Positions 43,009-50,307 of a stretch of DNA of 64,000 nucleotides are shown here, one piece after another. This stretch comes from CAYQQU01 sp964419545 (lineage in GTDB: Bacteria; Bacteroidota; Bacteroidia; Chitinophagales; Saprospiraceae). Location: positions 85,395 to 149,394 of the forward strand of contig CAYQQU010000007.1 in assembly GCA_964419545.1 (NCBI GenBank), given 5' to 3'. The notes under the pieces were generated by a model. The model had not been told where the DNA came from. It searched no databases and worked only from the letters and a program-made list of their open reading frames with translations. Made by a program: the position numbers and the translations under genes. Every line of letters begins with the position of its first letter. Position 1 is the first letter of the stretch.

Positions 43009-45858
43009 CTAGTTGGCGTACAGGAGTTTTTCCGTATGCACTGCCCCTTCCACGGCCAGGCGAATCAGGTAGAGGCCGGCCGGCTGATCGCGCAGGTCGA
43101 TCTCGTATTCGGCGCGCACGGTATTCGGCTGGTAGCTGCGCAGCAGCTGTTGACCTACCAGGTCAAAAACCTCGATGCGCACGTCCACGCTGCGGGAAAA
43201 ATCGACGAGCAAGGTGCTTAGTCCGTTGGTCGGATTGGGCGCCAGGCTCAGGCCGCGCAGGCTTTCGATATCGCTGGTTTGGGTCGAGAGGTCGACCACG
43301 AATTCTTCCACGGTCACACAGCCGATCTCGTTAGTGATGGTGACGGTGTACATCCCGGCGGGAAGGTCCTGCCGGAAAGGCCCGCTTCCGCCGTCCGACC
43401 ATTCAAAAGTGAAGCCGGCGGTGGGCATGCCCCCCAGAACGATCCGGCCGTCGGAGGCGCCGGGGGCCGACTCGTTGATGACGTTGCTGGCGAAGCCGAA
43501 GCTTTCCGGACAGGGGCGGATGTTGATGTTGTCGAGGTCCAGCCAGTAATCGCCGGCTCCCCAGCCCGCCACGAAGCGCAGCTTGATCGGTTCGCCGACA
43601 TAGTCATCGAGCAACAGGCTGACGGTGGTATACGAGGGCGAAGGCTCGTGGTTTTCGGAATTGATGGTCACCAGGGGCGAATAAGTTTCGCCGCAATCGG
43701 TGGAGATCTGTAACTGTAAGCTGTCGTCAGGGCTGAGAACAGTGGGCACCGTGCCGGCGCTCCAATTGGTATAGCGGTAGTCGAAAGAAAGGAACGCATC
43801 GGGCGGCGCCGGGCCGTAGACGCTGGTTTCCAGTGTAAAGGACGGATCGAACTGGTAAATGTTGTCCGCGAGGTTCCAATCCGGCGTGTTGTGGGCGTTC
43901 GGGCCGTAGAGCGGATTAAATTCGTCGGTCGTCCAACCCGGAGGCAGGGCCGCTTCCTCAAAATCTTCAACCAGCGGTAAGGCGTTAAAGACGGCCAAAA
44001 CGGTGGACGTCGTATCGTTCGACGCAAAATCATCGTCGAAGAGCGTCCAGGTAGTGAGTTGAAAAGGCCCGTCGCCCGTGGAATTGAAAGGAGTAACAAA
44101 GGTGTAGGTTGCTTCTTCGCCGGGCGCCAGGGTCAGGGTATCGATATTTTCGATGACCGGTGCTTCCCCGTTGATCTGGTAGGCGACGTCGAAGCCCGAG
44201 ATGGTTTGCGCACCGAGGTTAAAGAGGGTGATCGATACCTGGTCAGCTTCATCGCCGCATTCGCTTTCGGCGGTGTTGGTTACGCCGGCAGCGGCGATAT
44301 CGTTGGCGAAGGGCAGATGGATCAGCATATTGTCGATGCCCATCCCTTCTTCGTTAACCGAAAAATCGCTGCTGAAGACGAAGCGGACGCGGACGTCGCT
44401 GGAATCGGCCGTGCCGGTAAGCGGATGAGAGGCGATGCTCCAGCCTTCGAAACCGCCGTTGCCGTCCCACCAGTTGTTAAAGCTGTCGTTGTACCAATTG
44501 ACCCCGGTTCCTGCGGCGCCCAGTTTTTCCCAGCTTTCGCCGTCGTCGGTGCTGATCTCTACCCAGCCTTCGTCGCAGCAGGACTCGCTGTCAAAGAAGA
44601 AAGAAAAAGTCATGACCGGATCTTCCTGCAGGCCGGTAAAATCCAGACAGGGGGACACCAGGTAGGAAAATTCGGAAGTGTTATAAGGCCCGGACAAGTT
44701 GGTGACCCAGGCCCCGGCGCCGCCGGCGGCAGCGCTGATCAGCTGGCCGCCGGGCTGGCCGTATGCCCAGCTGGGGTTTTGACTATCTTCTCCGATTGTC
44801 CAGCCGCCTCCCCAGGATTCGAAGTCCTGAAAATCGGGAAGCTCGGCAATCAGGGGGATGCTGTTCACTACGATGGTCGTGGTGTCGTTCTCCGAAACGC
44901 TGTCTCCGTCCAGTTCCGTCCAGACTTGTAAAACGTATGCTCCGGGCTCCGAAAAATCGAAGGGCACGTCAAATTCGACGATCTCGACGCTATCTTTTCC
45001 CAGCACGCCGGTATAAAACCCGTCCTGCGGCTGCGCTACTCCGCCGGGAACACCGTTGACGCTAAAGTTGAAAGGGATGAGCGATTGGGGCTGGCCGCCG
45101 AAATTGACCAACGCCACCTCGATCGACTCTGCAGCAGAGAGCCCGCACCCGGTGACGGGATTGGCTACGGAGGCGATACCCACATCGTTGGCGAATAGCG
45201 TTTGGAACAAAAAGGGGCCGACGACGATGCTCGTATCGCCATTGGCGCACTCCGCAGTGATGTAAAGCTCGTACACGGTATTTTCCGCCAACCCGGTGAG
45301 GGTCGCGGTGCTGCCCGGCGCTACTACGGACTGCCCGACGCCCTGCCCGGGGGTAAAACCCTCCGGACCGTATTCCAGCCGGTACTGTCCATCGGGATCA
45401 GAAGGCAGCCAGCTGACGTCGGCAGTGAAGGCCCGCACATCGTCGATAGAGACGGTGGCAACCGGCACGGGCGGGCAGGGCGGACAAAAAGCCGATCCTT
45501 CGAATACCACTCCCTGGGTGGGAAAAGGGCCGTCGGAGTACACCAGCATGCCCTCTGCATCATAGATGAAGTAGGTGACCTCCGATTCGAAAGTTCCGGG
45601 GGCGTAAGTAATCACGAAATCTTCACCATCCGTTACCGGGAAAGTGACAATATTGAAATCACCGTTATTGGTACTAAAATCTACGGTATAAGTATTGGAC
45701 GTTCCACCCAAAGTGATGGTGAGGGAGGCGCCGTTCCAGCCGTCTCCAAAGCTGTCGAACATCTCCAGCGTATATTCACACGATAGTTGTGCAAAGACCG
45801 GGAGTCCGGCAAAAAGGGAAATGGAAAGAGATAGAAGATAAGTAAAGCTCCGCTTCAT
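43009..45858 (-). CDS. Large secreted adhesin-like protein with type IX signal
   Basis: The 949-residue protein has a signal peptide (FTYLLSLSISLFAGLPVFA, then Gln first), a fibronectin type III-like domain (about 155-225), CARDB-like modules (for example NDIAAAGVTNTAESECGDE) and MAM-like jelly-roll domains, and a C-terminal type IX sorting domain (APNPTNGLSTLLVDF to KLLYAN). No enzymatic motif is seen. This suggests an extracellular adhesive or matrix protein. It is transcribed alone and its 5' side is a cluster of palindromic elements. Confidence 0.85.
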   Translation of the reverse strand: MKRSFTYLLSLSISLFAGLPVFAQLSCEYTLEMFDSFGDGWNGASLTITLGGTSNTYTVDFSTNNGDFNIVTFPVTDGEDFVITYAPGTFESEVTYFIYDAEGMLVYSDGPFPTQGVVFEGSAFCPPCPPVPVATVSIDDVRAFTADVSWLPSDPDGQYRLEYGPEGFTPGQGVGQSVVAPGSTATLTGLAENTVYELYITAECANGDTSIVVGPFLFQTLFANDVGIASVANPVTGCGLSAAESIEVALVNFGGQPQSLIPFNFSVNGVPGGVAQPQDGFYTGVLGKDSVEIVEFDVPFDFSEPGAYVLQVWTELDGDSVSENDTTTIVVNSIPLIAELPDFQDFESWGGGWTIGEDSQNPSWAYGQPGGQLISAAAGGAGAWVTNLSGPYNTSEFSYLVSPCLDFTGLQEDPVMTFSFFFDSESCCDEGWVEISTDDGESWEKLGAAGTGVNWYNDSFNNWWDGNGGFEGWSIASHPLTGTADSSDVRVRFVFSSDFSVNEEGMGIDNMLIHLPFANDIAAAGVTNTAESECGDEADQVSITLFNLGAQTISGFDVAYQINGEAPVIENIDTLTLAPGEEATYTFVTPFNSTGDGPFQLTTWTLFDDDFASNDTTSTVLAVFNALPLVEDFEEAALPPGWTTDEFNPLYGPNAHNTPDWNLADNIYQFDPSFTLETSVYGPAPPDAFLSFDYRYTNWSAGTVPTVLSPDDSLQLQISTDCGETYSPLVTINSENHEPSPSYTTVSLLLDDYVGEPIKLRFVAGWGAGDYWLDLDNINIRPCPESFGFASNVINESAPGASDGRIVLGGMPTAGFTFEWSDGGSGPFRQDLPAGMYTVTITNEIGCVTVEEFVVDLSTQTSDIESLRGLSLAPNPTNGLSTLLVDFSRSVDVRIEVFDLVGQQLLRSYQPNTVRAEYEIDLRDQPAGLYLIRLAVEGAVHTEKLLYAN

Positions 45859-45876
45859 AGAGTGTTTTTGTTTTTT

Positions 45877-46028
45877 AAGTACCGTTCAAAGCATAATCTC
45901 CACTTTTGGGCTGCTTCTTTTGGGCTGCTTCGCCTACTTCCGTCTAGACAGCCGGATAAATTTTTCGCCTCGTCCAGCACCACAATGAGCTACCCCAAAT
46001 TGTCGAACTTATGCTTTGAACGTTACTT
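45877..46028. mobile_element. Palindromic element, third family
   Basis: AAGTACCGTTCAAAGCATAA (45877-45896) and its near-complement at 46009-46028 match at 19 of 20 positions. The interior is GC-rich with a perfect tandem 14-base repeat TTTTGGGCTGCTTC (45904-45931). The 152-base segment has no coding frame. Its left end lies 18 bases before the ATG of the large secreted protein, so it may affect that gene. No clear target duplication. Confidence 0.6.
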
Positions 46029-46080
46029 AGTAGCTGTGCGATGAGGCTAAAAATAGGCAAAAATCCAAAACTTACTTTCG

Positions 46081-46136
46081 AAACCCGGATTATTCATGGG
46101 TTCTTCGCAATAGATTAATCCATGAATAATCCGGGT
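46081..46136. repeat. Perfect 18-bp hairpin repeat
   Basis: AACCCGGATTATTCATGG (46081-46098) and CCATGAATAATCCGGGTT (46119-46136) are perfectly complementary with a 20-base loop. The right arm recurs at 38692. It lies in the palindrome cluster and may act as a terminator or be a member of a dispersed repeat family. Confidence 0.7.
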
Positions 46137-46220
46137 TAAGATAGTTCGAAACCAATGAATATCAGGTCAGGCGGCTGTCGATATGCCGACAATTCCTTAA
46201 ACATTTTATTCCCCCCGCTG

Positions 46221-46351
46221 TTAATGGTGTGTAACAAAAATTTTTGCTGATCCTTTCTTGAAAGGAAACGCTTTTAATTACTGAAAATCAACTTTTTAAA
46301 TTGAGCACTCAGCAAAAATTTTTACAAGGAACTTGTGTTACACACCATTAA
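46221..46351. mobile_element. Nested palindromic element, fourth family
   Basis: TTAATGGTGTGTAACA (46221-46236) and its perfect complement (46336-46351) form the ends. A second perfect 15-bp pair lies inside (46236-46250 with 46309-46323). The right arm carries 12 extra bases that form their own short hairpin (ACAAG with CTTGT). If the element is taken as TGG to CCA, TTAA flanks it on both sides. The ends resemble insertion-sequence termini but no transposase is present. It is 75 bases upstream of the MerR regulator gene. Confidence 0.65.
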
Positions 46352-46425
46352 TCCCATGTATTTTAAGACACCCACTGAAAGTTTGCAGGTTCAGCCAAGT
46401 CCTTGATTAAAAACATTCTACGGTT

Positions 46426-47325
46426 GTGGCAGTATATTCAATAAAAGATCTTGAAAAACTATCGGGCATCAAGGCGCATACCATAAGGGTGTGGGAGTCG
46501 CGGTATGGGATCATCCAGCCCAAGCGGACCAAGACCAATATTCGTTATTACCAGGACGAAGACCTCAAGTTTTTGCTCAATATTGCTCTGCTCAACAAGA
46601 ACGGGATCAAGATCTCCAAGATCGCTAAGATGAACCGCGTCGAGATCGCCGAAAAGGTTGCGGCCATTTCCGAGATCAATTTCGAATACGGCACCCAGCT
46701 GGACGCGCTCACCATTTCCATGATCGAAATGGACGAATTCAAGTTCGACCGGATCATCACGACAAATATCCAGCAACTGGGTTTTGAGCGCACCATGCTG
46801 GAGATCATCTATCCCTTTCTGGATAAATTGAGTGTGCTTTGGCTCACCGGCTCCATCAATCCCGTGCAGGAGAATTTCATGAGCTACCTGATCCGCCAGA
46901 AGATCATCGTCGCCATCGATAATGCGCCGCTGCCCACGGGGCGGTCGGTCAAGAAGTTCCTCATCTATTTACCCGAGGGTGAAAAGCAGGAACTCAGCAT
47001 GCTCTTCATGCATTATCTGCTCAAATCGCGCCGGGCGCACGTGACCTATATCGGCCAGGATATTACGCTGGCCGACCTCAAAGACGCCTGTAATATTCAC
47101 CATCCGGATTACATTTTTACAATGATCACCGAAACTTTCGCCAAAGAATCGGTGCAACGCTATGTCGATAATTTAGCGACTACTTTTTCCGATACTCATT
47201 TTCTGCTCTCGGGCTACCAGGTGGTAGCACAAGCCGTAGACCCACCGGAAAACGTTACGATCCTGCGCAGCCTCAATCAAACGATCGAGTTGCTGGACCA
47301 GCTTCGCCATTCTGTTGTCGATTGA
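46426..47325 (+). CDS. MerR-family regulator with B12-binding-like domain
   Basis: The 299-residue regulator has an N-terminal MerR helix-turn-helix (YSIKDLEKLSGIKAHTIRVWE, about 4-24, with the wing YYQDEDLKFL) and a C-terminal CarH-like cobalamin domain pair (about 80-299). Start is GTG at 46426. In light-sensing CarH proteins the cobalamin motif is ExHxxG or similar. Here the aligned segment reads GEKQELSM with Gln where the cobalt-ligand His would be, and no other His in that position. So B12 binding may be lost or different. No carotenoid genes are near. Targets are unknown. Confidence 0.8.
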   Translation: MAVYSIKDLEKLSGIKAHTIRVWESRYGIIQPKRTKTNIRYYQDEDLKFLLNIALLNKNGIKISKIAKMNRVEIAEKVAAISEINFEYGTQLDALTISMIEMDEFKFDRIITTNIQQLGFERTMLEIIYPFLDKLSVLWLTGSINPVQENFMSYLIRQKIIVAIDNAPLPTGRSVKKFLIYLPEGEKQELSMLFMHYLLKSRRAHVTYIGQDITLADLKDACNIHHPDYIFTMITETFAKESVQRYVDNLATTFSDTHFLLSGYQVVAQAVDPPENVTILRSLNQTIELLDQLRHSVVD

Positions 47326-47420
47326 AACGCATCCGGCTGTTCTTGACGGAACCCCGGTATTCACCGGCGTGGGGCCGGCTTTCCTCGTTATTGCAAACTG
47401 TCACTATACCGTAATGGAAA

Positions 47421-47453
47421 GCCCCGGCATCAGCTGATGACCGGGGCCTTTTT
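47421..47453 (+). terminator. Rho-independent terminator after the MerR gene
   Basis: GCCCCGG (47421-47427) and CCGGGGC (47441-47447) pair, enclosing the palindrome CATCAG-CTGATG. CTTTTT follows. It is about 95 bases after the regulator's stop codon. Confidence 0.85.
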
Positions 47454-47572
47454 CTTGGGCTGCGCTTAACCCGGGTTATCGTAGATCGACCTATCGCCAT
47501 TTCCGCCCTACCTGTTCCCGGGCAGCCTCCCCGTAGGTTGTGGCGCAGGCGACGGGTCGTCCCTCCGTTCGT

Positions 47573-48223
47573 TTAGTTCATCCCGCCGCCGGGCAGCACT
47601 TCTTCGATCGGCACGCGGATGCCGTCGCGATAAGAAACGACCCAGGCATCTTTGACGCCCATTTCACGCAGCTGGTCGCGCAGTTCTTTGGCCGGTTCGT
47701 ATTCGCGGAACTGGCCGACCACCACTTTTTGTACGGCTTCGGATTCTTCCAGTTCCAGGTTTTCCGACGTATCGAGGGCGCCGGAGATCTGTCGCTTGGA
47801 ATAGGCGCCGATCTGCACCCGGAAGACGACGCCCATAACGACGGCGTCGGTATCGATCTCCGGGGGCGGAGGAGGCGTATTGGCGCGCTCGCGCAAGGCG
47901 ACTTCCAGGTCTTCCACCTGGGTGCGCAGATCGCTCACTTCCATTTGCAAAGCAGAATTTTCCCGGGAAAGGCGGATGTTTTCGGCTTCCATTTGTTCCA
48001 TCTCGTTCTGGAGCTGTGTGCTTTGCTGCTTGTAGTAGGCGTGCTCCTCGGAGAGCACTTTCAGCCGTTCGGGGTTGCGCTTGTAGGTTTTAGCGATTTT
48101 CTTCCACTTCTTTTTCTCTTGTTTCGACAACTCTTCGAAAGCGCCGGTACTGGGTTGGGCATGAATGGCGACGAGGGGTAGAAATAAGCCGGCGATCAAT
48201 GCCGACATCAATGCTTTTCTCAT
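47573..48223 (-). CDS. Exported coiled-coil protein with SPOR-like domain
   Basis: The 216-residue protein starts at ATG 48223 (the longer frame starts with TTG). It has a signal peptide ending at AIHA with Gln first, a coiled coil (about 45-110, ENIRLSRENSALQMEVSDLRTQVEDLE), a Pro-rich linker (TPPPPPEID), and a C-terminal region YRVQIGAYS-like (FRVQIGAYSKR) that resembles a SPOR domain, known to bind denuded peptidoglycan. A wall-associated or division-linked role is inferred. It is divergent from the acyl-CoA synthetase. Confidence 0.75.
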   Translation of the reverse strand: MRKALMSALIAGLFLPLVAIHAQPSTGAFEELSKQEKKKWKKIAKTYKRNPERLKVLSEEHAYYKQQSTQLQNEMEQMEAENIRLSRENSALQMEVSDLRTQVEDLEVALRERANTPPPPPEIDTDAVVMGVVFRVQIGAYSKRQISGALDTSENLELEESEAVQKVVVGQFREYEPAKELRDQLREMGVKDAWVVSYRDGIRVPIEEVLPGGGMN

Positions 48224-48302
48224 GGTATTTCGTGTTTTTATTTTCAAAAGCGATGGATTATTCGACGAATATTAACATAAAGCTACGAAAACTCCGCCAA
48301 TG

Positions 48303-48348
48303 AACCCATTGCGAGTTTTCGGTTCAAAGGCCAAACCCGCAATGGGTT
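48303..48348. repeat. Hairpin repeat related to the serA/nadB hairpin
   Basis: AACCCATTGCGAGTTT (48303-48318) and AAACCCGCAATGGGTT (48333-48348) pair at 15 of 16 positions. Its outer arms TGAACCCATT and GCAATGGGTT also appear at 1067-1096. It sits between divergent genes, so it is unlikely to be an ordinary terminator. Confidence 0.55.
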
Positions 48349-48393
48349 TATTAGCAGGAGGTGGCGGATAGCGGTCGAATCTCAATTTTTTTG

Positions 48394-48401
48394 TAGATTT
48401 G
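48394..48401 (+). promoter_or_regulatory. Candidate -7 element of the first acyl-CoA synthetase gene
   Basis: TAGATTTG matches TAnnTTTG. It overlaps an in-frame TTG at 48399, which argues that translation starts further on, at ATG 48453. No good upstream TTG element is present at the expected distance. Confidence 0.45.
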
Positions 48402-48452
48402 ACAAGGTCTATTCTTTCGAGCTATCAAAACGAAGATCAACTTCCCGATCGT

Positions 48453-50237
48453 ATGGATTTCCGGCGGCTTTTCGACATTTTACCGTATCAGCAAGCACGG
48501 TATGCACAAAAGACTGCTTTTGCATACAAACGAGATCACCGCTGGATTTCTTATTCTACAACCGAAGCATTGGAAATGTGCGATCGTTTCAGCGCCGGAT
48601 TGCTCGACCTGGGGCTCGACCGGGGCGACCGCATCGCGCTGATGACCGATCGGGGAAGCCCGTACTGGCATTTTCTGGACTTCGGGATGCAGCAGATCGG
48701 GGTGGTCGTCGTTCCGGTCCACGCCAACATCAGCCGGAGGGAACTGGCGTTCATTCTGCGTGACGCGGCCGTGAAATACTGCATCGTCACCAACCGCGAG
48801 CTGTCCCGGAAAGTGGCGGAGGTGCGCGCCGACCTCCCTGAGCTGCGGGACGTCTACACTTTCGAAAAACTGCCCGACCGGCCTTCCATTGAAAAACTGG
48901 CGGTCGTTCCTACCGATAAACACCTGGAAAAGATCCAGACGCTGCGGGCCGTCATTCACGAAGACGACCTGGCGACCATCATTTACACCTCAGGCGCTAC
49001 GGGCGAACCCAAAGGCGTTTTGTTGTCGCACAAAAATATCGTCAGCAACATCAAGTCCGTCATCGCCCTCATACCGGTCAACTGCGACAAGCGAGCCTTC
49101 AGCTTTTTGCCGCTCAGCCATATTTTCGAGCGCATGGTAACGTACACCTATCAGGCCGTAGGCGCCTCCTTGTACTACGGCGCGCCGGGCGACGCCTTGC
49201 TTACCGAGTTGCGAGAGGCCCGGCCCCATTATTTTACGGTGGTGCCGAGGGTGCTGGAGCGATTCTACGAAGGGATACTGGAGCGCGCCGCCGGGCGCCC
49301 GCTATGGGTCCGCCGCCTGATCATGTGGGCCATCCACATTGGTGAGCGCTATGACGAACGCCGCCAGGTTTCGCCTTTCTACTGGCTGCAACGGCGTATC
49401 GCCGACCTGCTGGTCTATCAATTCTGGCGGCGTGCGCTGGGCGGAAAAGTAGAGGGCGTCGTGGTGGGCGCTGCGGCATTGCAGCCCCGGCTCGGGCGGA
49501 TTTTTTCGGCCGCCGGGATCGACGTTCGGGAAGGCTACGGCCTGACCGAAACCGCTCCGGTGGTGGCGTTCAACCGCTTTGAGCCGGGCGGGGTGCGCTT
49601 CGGCACCGTGGGCATCCCCATTCCCGGAGTCGAAGTGCGCATCGATGCGCCGAATGACGGGGAAGAGGGGGAAATCCTCGTCAAGGGCCCCAACGTCATG
49701 CTCGGCTATAATCGCCGGCCGGCTTCCGAGATGGAGACGGTCATCACGCCCGATGGCTGGCTGCGCACCGGCGACGTCGGCCGGTTCGTCCACAAGCGCT
49801 TTTTGCAGATCACCGACCGAAAAAAAGATATCTTTAAGACCTCCAACGGTAAATACATTGCGCCGCAGCGCGTCGAGACCCACTTCAAACATTCTCCGTA
49901 TATTGAACAGTGCATGGTATTGGGCGCCAACCGGCCTCATCTCAGCGCGCTCATCCTTCCTTGTTTTCCCATTCTGGAGCGCTGGTGTGCAGACCAGGGC
50001 GTGCATTGGACGGCGCCCCAGTTTATGATCATCAACCCCAGGGTGGAGCGGAAAATGGCGGAGGAAATCGAAAAATGCAACCAGCAACTGGAAGCGCATC
50101 AGCGCGTGCGCCGCTATACGCTGCTCCACCAACCCTGGAGTGAAGAAACCGGAGAATTGACGCCTACCCTGAAAAACCGGCGTCACCGCATCGAGAAGCA
50201 GTACGAAAAGGAAATTGCGGAGATGTACGCTTCCTGA
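48453..50237 (+). CDS. Long-chain acyl-CoA synthetase, paralogue 1
   Basis: This AMP-forming ligase activates fatty acids to acyl-CoA through an acyl-adenylate. The start ATG 48453 (MDFRRLFDILPYQQARYAQK) is preferred over an earlier in-frame TTG that overlaps a promoter element. The 594-residue protein has the AMP-binding P-loop YTSGATGEPKGV (here Ala replaces the usual Thr of TSGTTG), the GYGLTETAP motif, DGWLRTGDVG and the K-containing DRKKDIFKTSNGKY. It is followed after a hairpin and 70 bases by a paralogue. Both may serve fatty-acid uptake or membrane-lipid remodelling. Confidence 0.88.
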   Translation: MDFRRLFDILPYQQARYAQKTAFAYKRDHRWISYSTTEALEMCDRFSAGLLDLGLDRGDRIALMTDRGSPYWHFLDFGMQQIGVVVVPVHANISRRELAFILRDAAVKYCIVTNRELSRKVAEVRADLPELRDVYTFEKLPDRPSIEKLAVVPTDKHLEKIQTLRAVIHEDDLATIIYTSGATGEPKGVLLSHKNIVSNIKSVIALIPVNCDKRAFSFLPLSHIFERMVTYTYQAVGASLYYGAPGDALLTELREARPHYFTVVPRVLERFYEGILERAAGRPLWVRRLIMWAIHIGERYDERRQVSPFYWLQRRIADLLVYQFWRRALGGKVEGVVVGAAALQPRLGRIFSAAGIDVREGYGLTETAPVVAFNRFEPGGVRFGTVGIPIPGVEVRIDAPNDGEEGEILVKGPNVMLGYNRRPASEMETVITPDGWLRTGDVGRFVHKRFLQITDRKKDIFKTSNGKYIAPQRVETHFKHSPYIEQCMVLGANRPHLSALILPCFPILERWCADQGVHWTAPQFMIINPRVERKMAEEIEKCNQQLEAHQRVRRYTLLHQPWSEETGELTPTLKNRRHRIEKQYEKEIAEMYAS

Positions 50238-50266
50238 GTACTTTGTCAAGTAATTGACAGAGTACT
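50237..50266 (+). terminator. Hairpin between the two acyl-CoA synthetase genes
   Basis: AGTACTTTGTCAA (50237-50249) and TTGACAGAGTACT (50254-50266) pair at 12 of 13 positions around GTAA. It begins at the last base of the stop codon. No T-run follows, so it may be an attenuator. Confidence 0.5.
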
Positions 50267-50307
50267 GAGCCGACAGCACGACCGGAAAATTGCGATAACT
50301 GTAAAAA

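Noticed and set aside
48399..48452. TTG start for the first acyl-CoA synthetase
   Set aside because: The TTG is part of a TAGATTTG promoter element and the extra residues are not family-like; ATG 48453 fits better.
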